NCBI GenBank assembly: GCA_029858565.1
Contig: JAOUEV010000007.1
Span: 1-64,000, forward strand
Reading direction: 5' to 3'
From: Nitrospirota bacterium
GTDB lineage: Bacteria; Nitrospirota; UBA9217
DNA length: 64,000 bases
The position numbers were made by a program, and so were the translations under genes. Of the stretch, positions 54,225 through 63,236 are shown piece by piece. Each line of letters begins with the position of its first letter. Position 1 is the first letter of the stretch. Below the pieces are notes generated by a model, which searched no databases, was not told where the DNA came from, and was given only the letters and a program-made list of their open reading frames with translations.

Positions 54225-56882
54225 GTGAACGTCAAGACAAAAGCGCTGGTCATGGTAAGCCTGCTCATGCTGATCCTGGCGGGATTCTTCCTGGTCCAGG
54301 GGATCCTCGAACACAATCAGGACCTGGCAAGAGCGGTCAGCGATGAGGAAAAGACCATCGACGATACCTTCGCTGATATACAGCGTTACGCCTTCTCTCC
54401 CTATCGCGTCAGGATCAGGCAGATGATGCGAAATCGGCCGGAGATCGTCTCGGCTTTTGCCGACCGCGACCGCGAGCGGCTCTATCGGCTAACGCTGCCA
54501 CTGTATAAGGACCTGCGGGAAGCGAATGGGTATGTGCATGCCGTCGACTTCACCCTTCCCGACGGAACGGTTTTTCTCCGCATGCAGAAGCCTCATGACC
54601 ACGGCGACAAGATCAATCTGTCCCGCTCCATCATCCGGACGGTCCACGAAAAGAAGGAGCAGCAGGCGGGCTACGATGTGGGCAGGCACGGGCTCATGTA
54701 CTGGGTGGCGCAGCCCCTGTTCGACGGGGCTCGCTATGTCGGTGCGGTCGAGATCGGTATTCACGTAAGCCAGCTTACCTTTGCCCTGGCGGACCGGTTC
54801 AGGACGGAAGTGACGACGGTCATCGAGCAGGAAGAGTGGCGGAAGGCAACGGGTGTCAAGGAGGGCTTCCGCCGGTTCGGCCGGTACGTCGTTATGATGA
54901 ATAGCGGATCAATCTACACCCAGCTTCCCGATACCTTTGATTTCTCTCGCACCCAGGATTCCCGGATCCTGCTGAACGGCAAGCCACACGTGCTCCATAT
55001 CTGTGCTGGTCTCCTGGATCACGAAGGGAAGCAGATCGGAAGCATTCTGGTGGCCCAGGACATCTCCGAGAAGATCGCAAACCGGCAGGAGTTTGTCCGG
55101 AACGCGGCCGCCGTCACGGTGACGTCGCTCGGTATTTCCTTTCTTTTTCTCTATTTCACTTTCGGCGGTCTGATCGGGAAATTCGAAGAGTATGCCAACG
55201 AGAACCGGCGCGCCAAGGAAGAGGTCGAGCAGGCGAACAGCGCGCTCGAGGCCCGCGTTCAGGAGCGGACCGAGGACCTGGCTCGAGTGAACAACTCTCT
55301 GCAGGAACAGCACCGGTTCCTGCAAACGATCATCGAATCGATGACCCAGCCGTTCTACGTCATTGACGCTGAAACCTACCGGATCGTGCTGGCCAACAGC
55401 GCGGCATACGGGAACCTGGACCGTGCGGACGCGACCCTCACCTGCTACCGCATGACCCATCACCGGGACAAACCCTGTTCCGGCGACGACCACCCCTGCG
55501 CGATCAAGGAAGTGAAACGGACGGGACGCCCGGCGGTGCTTGAGCATGTCCACATGGACCAGAACGGGGCAGAGCATATCAACGAGATCTATGCGTATCC
55601 GATCCAGGGCGCCGACGGCGCGATCCGGAACGTTATCGAATACTGCATCGATGTCACCGACCGCAGGAAGGCCGATGAGGAAAAGAAGAAGATGCTCGTG
55701 CAGCTCAACCAGATGCAGAAGATGGAGGCGATCGGCGCGCTTGCCGGCGGCATCGCGCACGATTTCAATAATATCCTCGCTGCCATGCTGGGCTATGCGG
55801 ATCTTGCGCGGCGAAGGACGTCGGAGGGGAGCGATACGCGGGACATGCTGTGCAAGGTCATCGAGGCAGGCGACCGCGCCAAGCTTCTGGTGCGCCAGAT
55901 ACTCTCGTTCAGCCGGCAGACCGATCAGCAGCTGACGCCGATCAAGGTCCAGGATGTCCTATACGAAGCATTGCGTCTCCTCCGCGCATCGATACCCTCG
56001 ACCATCGAGTTGCGCCAGAACATCGACGATGGGTGCGATCACGTCCTTGCGGACCCGACCCAGATCCATCAGATCATCATGAACCTTGGCACCAATGCCT
56101 ACCAAGCCATGCGGGAAAAGGGCGGCGTGCTTGCGGTCAGTCTCCGGCCGGTGACTGTAGGCGGTGACACGCACCGCACCGCCAGCCTAGTGCTGCCGCC
56201 GGGCGAATATGTCAAGCTCGAGGTGAGCGACACCGGCCACGGTATGAAGCCGGAGATCATGAAGCGGATCTTCGATCCCTACTTCACGACGAAGAAACCG
56301 GGCGAAGGCACCGGCATGGGCCTGGCAGTGGTCCACGGTATCGTCAAGAGCCATGGAGGCCAGGTCACGGTTTATAGCGAGCCCGAGGTGGGAACGACCT
56401 TCAATGTATACCTGCCGCAGCTCAAGGCCGCCGAGCGGGCCGGGCATGCGCAGGAGACCGGACCGGCGGTCGAGCTGCTGCCCGGGGGTCATGAGCGCAT
56501 CCTTTTCGTCGATGACGAGGTACAGATCGCAGCGATGGGTCGGCAGATGCTGGAAAATATGGGTTACCGGGTCGTCTCGTGCAACGACAGCCTTGAAGCG
56601 CTTCGCGTGTTCCAGGAGCGGCCCGATGCATTCGATCTGGTGATCACGGACATGACGATGCCGAACCTGACCGGCGCGGACCTGGCCAGGCAACTACTCG
56701 TCATCCGTCGTGACATTCCGATCATCCTCTGCACGGGTTTCAGCGAACTGATCAATGCTGATAAGGCTCGGGAGATCGGCATTCGGGAATACCTCATGAA
56801 GCCACTACTGGCCGGCGAGATTGCCAAAGCCGTACGGAAGGTCCTGTCGTCCGCGACCCAGCCGGGGGCCCCGATAGGGTAG
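54225..56882 (+). CDS. Hybrid histidine kinase with periplasmic Cache-like sensor and Cys-rich PAS
   Basis: An 885-residue protein. The start chosen is GTG 54225, 4 bases after GGAGGAAG. A transmembrane helix (about 8-28) opens a periplasmic sensor of about 260 residues (double-Cache-like: FTLPDGTVFLRMQKPHDHGD, MYWVAQPLFDGARYVGAVEI). A second helix is near 295-315, then a coiled coil. A PAS domain follows with CYRMTHHRDKPCSGDDHPC, a cysteine/histidine cluster I recall from PAS domains of sulfate and metal reducers. HisKA has the histidine in GGIAHDFNN near 510, then HATPase (GEGTGMGLAVVHG) and a receiver with Asp in LVITDMTMP near 807. It begins 38 bases after the giant cytochrome. Confidence 0.9.
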   Translation: MNVKTKALVMVSLLMLILAGFFLVQGILEHNQDLARAVSDEEKTIDDTFADIQRYAFSPYRVRIRQMMRNRPEIVSAFADRDRERLYRLTLPLYKDLREANGYVHAVDFTLPDGTVFLRMQKPHDHGDKINLSRSIIRTVHEKKEQQAGYDVGRHGLMYWVAQPLFDGARYVGAVEIGIHVSQLTFALADRFRTEVTTVIEQEEWRKATGVKEGFRRFGRYVVMMNSGSIYTQLPDTFDFSRTQDSRILLNGKPHVLHICAGLLDHEGKQIGSILVAQDISEKIANRQEFVRNAAAVTVTSLGISFLFLYFTFGGLIGKFEEYANENRRAKEEVEQANSALEARVQERTEDLARVNNSLQEQHRFLQTIIESMTQPFYVIDAETYRIVLANSAAYGNLDRADATLTCYRMTHHRDKPCSGDDHPCAIKEVKRTGRPAVLEHVHMDQNGAEHINEIYAYPIQGADGAIRNVIEYCIDVTDRRKADEEKKKMLVQLNQMQKMEAIGALAGGIAHDFNNILAAMLGYADLARRRTSEGSDTRDMLCKVIEAGDRAKLLVRQILSFSRQTDQQLTPIKVQDVLYEALRLLRASIPSTIELRQNIDDGCDHVLADPTQIHQIIMNLGTNAYQAMREKGGVLAVSLRPVTVGGDTHRTASLVLPPGEYVKLEVSDTGHGMKPEIMKRIFDPYFTTKKPGEGTGMGLAVVHGIVKSHGGQVTVYSEPEVGTTFNVYLPQLKAAERAGHAQETGPAVELLPGGHERILFVDDEVQIAAMGRQMLENMGYRVVSCNDSLEALRVFQERPDAFDLVITDMTMPNLTGADLARQLLVIRRDIPIILCTGFSELINADKAREIGIREYLMKPLLAGEIAKAVRKVLSSATQPGAPIG

Positions 56883-56916
56883 CCGTGCTAAGACCGGGCG
56901 TGCCGGGGAGGATGCT

Positions 56917-58563
56917 ATGGAAGAACTGAAAAATAATCAGGACAGAGACCGAGCCGGCTGGCTGCAGCGGTACAAGAAAACGATCATCCTGTCCACGGTT
57001 CTCGTTCTCGCGGCCGTCATCGCCGTTGTCATGGTGTTCATCGGCGCAACGCTGCGGAGCCGGCTGATCCAGGACAGCAGGATGAAAACAGAAGAGCTGG
57101 CCGGGGTGATCGAGCTGAGTCTTCGGCACCTGATGACCGCGCGGAATCCCGGGAAGATCCAGCAGTCGCTGGAAGTGATCAGCGCGGGCGGCTCTTCGAT
57201 CGTGAATGCATTTATTCTCGACAACCAGGGGAGGATCGCCTATTCGTCAAGAACGAGCGATATCGGGGCGCGCATCGACCGGTTTTGCGAGCCTTCCTGC
57301 ACCGGATGTCATGCCGGCGCCGCTACCCTTTCACAGGAGACCGCGACGTTATTGACAACGGACGGCGGGTCCTACCTGCGATGCGTCAAGGTCATTCGAA
57401 ATAATGGCGCCTGTTTTGCGTGCCATCCCCCCTCGTCCCGCACGGTCGGAAAGCTGATCATCGACCGATCCATGCTGCCGACCTCCCAGCTGATCACGGC
57501 GGTCATGCTTATTCTGGCAATCTCGGGGGTGCTCTCGCTTGCCGTCCTCGTTCCCTTCATTGTCAAGTTCCTCTCCCGGGGCGTGGATAAATACATATCC
57601 GAGATCCTGTTCAAGTCGTCCGAGCTCTCCATGCTTTATGCGATCGTCAAGCGCTTGAGCAAGACGATCGAGCTGGAAGAGCTGAAGCAGGTGGTGATCG
57701 ACATAGTCCGCGACCTGTACCGCGCCGACGAGGTCCATATCCTGCTGCCCAAGGGCGGCAAGGAGTACGGCGGCGTTTTCTGGAGCAATAAGGATAACAA
57801 GATCGATCGCCGGGTCGTGCCCGACCAGGACCCCTATCGCGACCTTATCCTCGACTGGCTTGACGGCGGCCTGCTGCAGGAACGGCTTGTCGACGGAGGG
57901 CGGACGGTCGTCATCCCTCTTGAGAAGGGCGGCACACGACTTGGGATGATCATCGCAACACGGTCCGACAGGTTGTTCAACGACCACGATCTTGAACTGG
58001 TCCGGGCCATGGGGAGCCATATATCCGTCGCCCTGGAAAACGCTTCGCTCTATCGTATCGCCATCACGGACGAGCTGACGGGCCTTTATTCCAAGCGGCA
58101 CTTCCGCACCATGATCGAGAAGAAATTCGAGCTGTACGAGAAATACGGAGAAAAGCTGACGCTCCTCATTCTGGACATCGATGATTTCAAGAAAGTGAAT
58201 GACACCTACGGACATCCGGCGGGAGATAGCATCCTGCGCGAAGTGGCTTCCCGCGTTATGAACACCACCCGCGAGGGGGACCTTGATTTTCGCTACGGTG
58301 GCGAGGAGTTCATCGTACTTCTGCCCGCGACAGCCGATGCGGGAGGGGTCTATGTGGCAGAGCGGATATGCGAGCAGATCAACAGCGCCGGCTTTGATAT
58401 CGGGGAAACGAGACTTCGTATCACCGTCAGCATCGGCGTGGCATGCGTTCCGGAACATGCGGTGACCATCCGCGATCTGGTGAGCGAGGCGGACAAGGCG
58501 CTGTACGAAGCGAAAAAAACGGGAAAAAACCGGGTCGTGTTGAGCCGGAATCGGCCGGTGTAG
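56917..58563 (+). CDS. Diguanylate cyclase with periplasmic dihaem sensor and GAF
   Basis: A 548-residue protein. One transmembrane helix (about 22-45) leads to a periplasmic domain with two haem c motifs, CTGCH near 127-131 and CFACH near 165-169. A second helix (about 190-212) follows, then a GAF domain (about 240-385) and a GGDEF domain (about 390-540) with the active site GGEEF near 461. RxxD (REGD) five residues before it is the inhibitory site for c-di-GMP. It turns two GTP into c-di-GMP under redox control by the haems. The start is 34 bases after the hybrid kinase stop, so they share an operon. Confidence 0.92.
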   Translation: MEELKNNQDRDRAGWLQRYKKTIILSTVLVLAAVIAVVMVFIGATLRSRLIQDSRMKTEELAGVIELSLRHLMTARNPGKIQQSLEVISAGGSSIVNAFILDNQGRIAYSSRTSDIGARIDRFCEPSCTGCHAGAATLSQETATLLTTDGGSYLRCVKVIRNNGACFACHPPSSRTVGKLIIDRSMLPTSQLITAVMLILAISGVLSLAVLVPFIVKFLSRGVDKYISEILFKSSELSMLYAIVKRLSKTIELEELKQVVIDIVRDLYRADEVHILLPKGGKEYGGVFWSNKDNKIDRRVVPDQDPYRDLILDWLDGGLLQERLVDGGRTVVIPLEKGGTRLGMIIATRSDRLFNDHDLELVRAMGSHISVALENASLYRIAITDELTGLYSKRHFRTMIEKKFELYEKYGEKLTLLILDIDDFKKVNDTYGHPAGDSILREVASRVMNTTREGDLDFRYGGEEFIVLLPATADAGGVYVAERICEQINSAGFDIGETRLRITVSIGVACVPEHAVTIRDLVSEADKALYEAKKTGKNRVVLSRNRPV

Positions 58564-58773
58564 TCCCCTCGGCCTTGACATGCACAGTATCGCAGCAGAA
58601 CCAGCTTGCCCGTCGCCGGGAGGGGGTCCCGTCGATGCCGTCATTCGGATCGTTAACACAGCATTTTATCAGCATCATCGTGGCCAACTCTTGCGCAGTA
58701 TCTTTGATGACCTCATGTCGGGGAGGAAATTACGCAGGGGAATTCCGTGATCTGATGGGGAGAGGGAGAATGC

Positions 58774-59375
58774 ATGTTGGAAGAAACGGGAATAAATGCA
58801 GTGTTGGACAGGATCTTTTTTATCACCGAACGCGTTGTTGCTCTTGACAGTATCGACGATATCTTCGATCACGTTGTCAGGACCGCCGTCCAGATCACCA
58901 ACTCGGAGGCGGGTACGATACGGATGTTCGATCATGGTACAGGCCTGCTCAAGATCGTCAAGGGATACGGCGTGTCGACCGGTTTCCTATCGCAGCCGGC
59001 CGTCAGGATCGGAGAGGGGATCGCCGGACGGGTGGTGCTCCAGGGACGTCCCTATGCAACGGTCAATATCACAAAGACCCCCTATAGCGTGAACAAGGAA
59101 TTCGCGAGACCGGAGGGGATCAAGAGCTTGATGAGCGTGCCGCTCAAATCGAGGGGTGTGACGCTGGGATGCATCACGGTCTGCCGCAAGAAGGCTGACG
59201 GCTTTTCCGAGCAAGAGCTGATCATGCTCAGCATCTTTTCAGCGCAAGCTGCTGAAGCCATGGAGAAGATGCAGCTGATAGTTTCGGTCTGCTCAGAAAA
59301 GCGGATAACGCCATGTATGCTGCCAAGCGAGCGGGAAAGAACCGTGTCCTGCCCTGCAGCGCCGGTGAGGGATAA
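58774..59375 (+). pseudogene. GAF-GGDEF gene collapsed to GAF plus the last residues of GGDEF
   Basis: From ATG 58774 a GAF domain is intact (AGTIRMFDHGTGLLKIVKGY, then VRIGEGIAGRVVLQGRPYAT to ELIMLSIFSAQAAEAMEKMQ). It is followed, one frame over, by LRKADNAMYAAKRAGKNRVL and a stop at 59373-59375, which is the very end of a GGDEF domain. The about 150 residues with the active site are missing. In the first frame the sequence reads on past the hairpin at 59412 into the next gene's antisense. This is a deletion within a diguanylate cyclase gene. Confidence 0.8.
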
Positions 59376-59411
59376 TAGGCCATTGCAGCGGTCGTTGCAT
59401 GTCGCGTGGCG

Positions 59412-59450
59412 CGAACCGCCGGCAGAAACTACTGCCGGCGGTTCTGTTTC
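59412..59450. terminator. Bidirectional hairpin terminator
   Basis: GAACCGCCGGCAG pairs perfectly with CTGCCGGCGGTTC across 7 bases, with CTGTTTC after it on the plus strand. It separates the convergent genes at 58774 and 59461. Confidence 0.8.
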
Positions 59451-59460
59451 AGATGACGGA

Positions 59461-59820
59461 TCAGGGCCTTGTGTCCATTCCGGGCTGTCCCGGCTGCTGA
59501 CCGCGCGGACCGCTGCGGAACTGTCCACCTTGTCCGCCCATCGGACCCATGGGGGGCTCGGGCCGGCACTTTCGGAGCTCGTCGGCGGTCTTGGATGCCT
59601 CGACACATGCCTTTTCCTGCGCCAATCGGGTGCTGCGCTCCTCGAGCATGGAGAGTACCCGTGCCTTCATCTCTGCGAACTGCTCGGGTGTGATCTCCCT
59701 AGCGCCCTTGTCGTGCATCATGGGCGCGCTTCCTCCTCCGGCCCGCTGCTGTGCAGGAGCGGGTCCCGCAAGCATGACCACCAACAGCGCACTACAGACA
59801 ACCATAACAAGATATCTCAT
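59461..59820 (-). CDS. Small exported protein, Met/Gln/Gly-rich
   Basis: A 119-residue protein starting at ATG 59820 behind GGAGGAAAG. A signal peptide ends near 24 (LVVMLAGPAPAQQ). The middle is a helical segment (ITPEQFAEMKARVLSMLEER) with two cysteines (KACVEA and RKCRPE). The end is rich in Met, Gly, Gln and Pro. Small helical periplasmic proteins of the Spy/CpxP kind have similar look and size, but the match is weak. It might bind metal or act as a chaperone. It is a single gene facing the GAF remnant. Confidence 0.6.
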   Translation of the reverse strand: MRYLVMVVCSALLVVMLAGPAPAQQRAGGGSAPMMHDKGAREITPEQFAEMKARVLSMLEERSTRLAQEKACVEASKTADELRKCRPEPPMGPMGGQGGQFRSGPRGQQPGQPGMDTRP

Positions 59821-60125
59821 GATTCTTTCCTCCTTGCGTACCGGAAATGTTCAGATCCTCTGAAATATATGACACGGTGAACAAGTAAAAGTTAAAGTTG
59901 CCGTGTTGAAGTAACAGATCATCCCGTTCCAGCAAGTATACCCCAAAAATACCCTTTCGGCTTTCTTGTAATCCCCTGACGCCGCCGCTAATATGTGTTG
60001 CGACCATGGTCTTTTCCCGGTCGCGCGCTGGCAATCGTTGCGATATCTTGTAATGATCGTCCGGTCCTGTTCACGGCGAGCGATCATAGACGGGAAAAGC
60101 GGTTCTGAAAGCGAGCGAAGGCGAC
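59821..60125. other. Divergent intergenic region
   Basis: Leaders of the small exported protein and of the hybrid kinase at 60126. I see no clear promoter hexamers. Confidence 0.4.
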
Positions 60126-62807
60126 ATGCGGAGCAAGCTGTCTGACGCGGTTCTTGATCCGATCTACCGAAAGTACACACTCCTGGCGCTCCTGGGATGG
60201 ACCCTTCTTGTTGCGCTCCTCCTGGCCTACGTTATCATCGAGCATCGTCAGCAGGATATCTCTATTCTGGCCAATCAGGCCCGGGCGTCGTTCTCCAAGG
60301 ACCTGCTCTACCGGCGCTGGAATGCGAGGCTCGGCGGCGTGTACGCGCCGGTTTCCGACGAGCTTCGTCCCAATCCCTATCTCGCACACGTTCCCGAACG
60401 GGACATCACAACGTCTTCGGGCAGGAAGCTTACGCTTGTCAATCCCTCCTACATGACCAGGCAGGTCCATGAACTGCAGCTGCGGGACGACGGGACCGTC
60501 AGCCATATCACGAGCCTTCGCCCGCTTCGTCCGGAGAACGCGCCTGATCCCTGGGAAAGAAAAGCTCTGGAACAATTCAACCGCGGCGACAGGGAGGTTG
60601 TCTCAGTGGAGCAGGTGGGAGGGGAAGAACATCTTCGACTGATGCGGCCGCTCCGGACCGAGGCGCCCTGTCTTGCCTGCCATGCCCTCCAGGGCTACCG
60701 CGTGGGTGATGTCCTAGGCGGGATCAGCGTTACTCTGCCCGTCAAGGCCGGCTGGCTCCAGCATGACAAAGACCTCATCGAGCCGCTGATCGTCTTCGGC
60801 ACCATGTGGCTGGCAGGCATCGCGGTCATCGCGGCCGGCTCGGCGAAATTGTCCCTCAGGTCCCGGGCGCTCCGTGACAGCGAGGTGCGGTATCGAACGT
60901 TGTTCGATACGATCCAGGACGGCATCTTCCAGGTCGATGAACAGCGGAACATCCGGTTCATCAATCCCGCGGGAGCCCGCATGCTCGGATACGGGCGTCC
61001 GGATGAAGCTGTCGGCGCTCCCCTGTCGCGTCACTGGCAGGATTATCAGGACTACGTATCCTATGAGAATGACCTGGCAAAGCAGAAGCGGCTTGCGTTG
61101 CTCCTGGTCAATGCCGTCCGACTGGACGGAAGCAGGGCCATCTTCGAGCTAACCGCTCGGGCCCTGGAATCGGCCGACGGTGCCGTGAGCGGCCAGGAGG
61201 GTATCTTCCGCGATATCACGGCCCGGATCGAAGCGGGGATCAAGGCGCAGGAGTTATCGAAGACCATGCGGGAGATCCTTGATCACGCGCCATTCGGGAT
61301 CTACCTGGTCGGTGAAGGTGGCGTCATAGAGTATGTCAATCCTGCAATGCTCGCCATCGCCGGTGACAATTATGAGCAGTTCACCGAGATGAACGTTCTG
61401 GAGTTCCCCAACTACCGGGCCATCGGTCTCTCCGACCGCATAGAGAAGGCATTTTCCGGAGAATACTTCCGGATGGAGCACATCGAGTATGTCTCCTATT
61501 TCGGGAACCGGCGCTCGATACGCAACTTTATCGGGATTCCGATCACTGAACGGGGCGGGCGGAAGGTGTTGATGATCGTCGAAGACATTACGCACCGGGT
61601 GACCGCCGAAGAACGGCATGAGAAGCTGCGCGAGCAGCTTGTCCAGGCCCAGAAGATAGAATCCCTTGGACGGCTTGCGGGGGGAGTTGCTCACGACTTC
61701 AACAACATCCTGTCCGCGATCATAGGCTACAGCGACCTTGCCCTTCGCAAGCTGCCTGAGGACGCCCCGGTCGCAAAGGATATCAGGATCATCCGCTCAT
61801 CAGGCGAACGTGCGGCCCAGGTGGCCCATCAGCTCCTGGCATTCAGCCGGAAACAGGTGCTGGAGATGCGCATTGTGGATGTTAACGCGCTGGTTGCCAA
61901 TCTGGCAAAGATGCTGTCCCGACTGATCGGAGAGGATATCACATTCCGGATCCTGAATGGGACCGCGGCCCTGAACGTTCACGCCGATCCCACTCAGGTG
62001 GAGCAGGTTATTATCAATCTGATGGTCAACGCCCGTGATGCCATGCCCAAGGGGGGAGAGTTGATCCTGGAGACCGGGTTAACAGAACTGACGGAAGCCG
62101 ACGCACAGGAGCACCGGGAGATCGTTCCCGGCCGCTACGTACGAATAGCAGTCACGGATACAGGCGTGGGCATGCCGAAAGCGGTGCAGGATCGGATCTT
62201 CGAACCCTTCTTCACGACCAAGGAGATCGGCAAAGGGACCGGATTGGGTTTGGCAACGGTTTACGGCATCGTGAAGCAGCATAAGGGATATATATATGTT
62301 GCCAGCGAACCGCATAAGGGATCGACATTCACGGTCTATCTGCCGACAGAGATGACTGCCGGTGTTTCCGGAGTACGCGAGGAACGGTCCGTAGAACTGC
62401 CCTGCGGCTCCGGCGCAGTGCTGGTGGTAGAGGACGATGAATCGGTACGCAGCCTGGTCGGAGAGATGATCGGGACGCTCGGCTATACGCCGATCATCGC
62501 ACGGGACAGTCTGGAGGCGCTTGAGATCGTGGAGAAGGACCTGCGCCCGATCGAACTGCTGCTGACCGATGTGGTGATGCCGATCATGAACGGGAAGGAC
62601 CTGTCCGACCTTATCCGGTCAAAGCGGCCGGACATCCGAACGGTCTTCATGTCAGGATACACCGAGGAAGTGATCAGCAGGCATGGAATGCTCGATCCCG
62701 GAATCCTGTTCATCCAGAAGCCGGTCACCCCGGCCAAGCTCGCGGCCAAGCTTTCCGAGGCTCTGCAGCCGGTGCCGAGGGACCAGCCTTCCCATGGATC
62801 TTCCTGA
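60126..62807 (+). CDS. Second DUF3365 (Tll0287-like haem-sensor) hybrid histidine kinase
   Basis: An 893-residue protein with the same layout as the kinase at 12131. A transmembrane helix (about 18-40) leads into a periplasmic DUF3365 domain with CLACH near 181-185 and GYRVGDVLGGIS. A second helix is near 218-240. Two PAS domains follow (about 255-490), then HisKA with GGVAHDFNN near 521, HATPase (GKGTGLGLATVYG) and a receiver with Asp in LLTDVVMP near 813. In the periplasmic part [14 protein letters not shown] is shared word for word with the other kinase, so they are paralogues. No HD-GYP gene follows here, so the output must be elsewhere. Confidence 0.92.
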   Translation: MRSKLSDAVLDPIYRKYTLLALLGWTLLVALLLAYVIIEHRQQDISILANQARASFSKDLLYRRWNARLGGVYAPVSDELRPNPYLAHVPERDITTSSGRKLTLVNPSYMTRQVHELQLRDDGTVSHITSLRPLRPENAPDPWERKALEQFNRGDREVVSVEQVGGEEHLRLMRPLRTEAPCLACHALQGYRVGDVLGGISVTLPVKAGWLQHDKDLIEPLIVFGTMWLAGIAVIAAGSAKLSLRSRALRDSEVRYRTLFDTIQDGIFQVDEQRNIRFINPAGARMLGYGRPDEAVGAPLSRHWQDYQDYVSYENDLAKQKRLALLLVNAVRLDGSRAIFELTARALESADGAVSGQEGIFRDITARIEAGIKAQELSKTMREILDHAPFGIYLVGEGGVIEYVNPAMLAIAGDNYEQFTEMNVLEFPNYRAIGLSDRIEKAFSGEYFRMEHIEYVSYFGNRRSIRNFIGIPITERGGRKVLMIVEDITHRVTAEERHEKLREQLVQAQKIESLGRLAGGVAHDFNNILSAIIGYSDLALRKLPEDAPVAKDIRIIRSSGERAAQVAHQLLAFSRKQVLEMRIVDVNALVANLAKMLSRLIGEDITFRILNGTAALNVHADPTQVEQVIINLMVNARDAMPKGGELILETGLTELTEADAQEHREIVPGRYVRIAVTDTGVGMPKAVQDRIFEPFFTTKEIGKGTGLGLATVYGIVKQHKGYIYVASEPHKGSTFTVYLPTEMTAGVSGVREERSVELPCGSGAVLVVEDDESVRSLVGEMIGTLGYTPIIARDSLEALEIVEKDLRPIELLLTDVVMPIMNGKDLSDLIRSKRPDIRTVFMSGYTEEVISRHGMLDPGILFIQKPVTPAKLAAKLSEALQPVPRDQPSHGSS

Positions 62808-62971
62808 TCCCGCCGGATTCTTCATCCTGTTCGTTGCAGGTCATTTGTGTCGCTCCCATGGTTTGTCAGGTCGGGGAGAATACTTTGCCAGCCATGTCAT
62901 GCTATGGCGGTGGGTGACAATAGAGATTAATAATTCGCGTATGAATTTTTTTTATGCTATTTTATCTTGAT

Positions 62972-63072
62972 TTTTGAATAGCATGTTGCTAGTATTCAAA
63001 ACTTGTCACATCCGCTTTTCAAGTTGCTAAATGTGAATTGAAGTAACATAAAATTCTATTTGGTAACATAAA
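62972..63072 (+). promoter_or_regulatory. AT-rich control region before the NuoE-like gene: inverted and direct repeats
   Basis: TTTTGAATA (62972-62980) and TATTCAAAA (62993-63001) are a perfect inverted repeat with a 12-base spacer. GTAACATAAA occurs at 63043-63052 and 63063-63072, exactly 20 bases apart, or two helical turns. The region 62910-63130 is strongly AT-rich compared with its neighbours. These look like regulator sites for the operon that starts at 63237. Confidence 0.45.
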
Positions 63073-63236
63073 TAAATTGCTCTTTAAATACAGCTAGTTA
63101 TCATCGGTACGCGAATCTTCATTTTGTATTCATGTAGTCCGCACTTCATTCACCAGATCAAGGTTACCAGTTCCCCCTGATATTCCGAATGACGGGAAAG
63201 GTGTCTTTTCAGGGCAGAACGAGGGAGGTCTTAGCC

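Noticed and set aside
58774-59880. Open frame of 368 codons as one protein
   Set aside because: Beyond the GAF domain it reads through a strong hairpin and antisense to the gene at 59461; the true gene end is in another frame at 59375.
63061-63080. Possible sigma-54 promoter
   Set aside because: GG and GC are 15 bases apart rather than the required 10.
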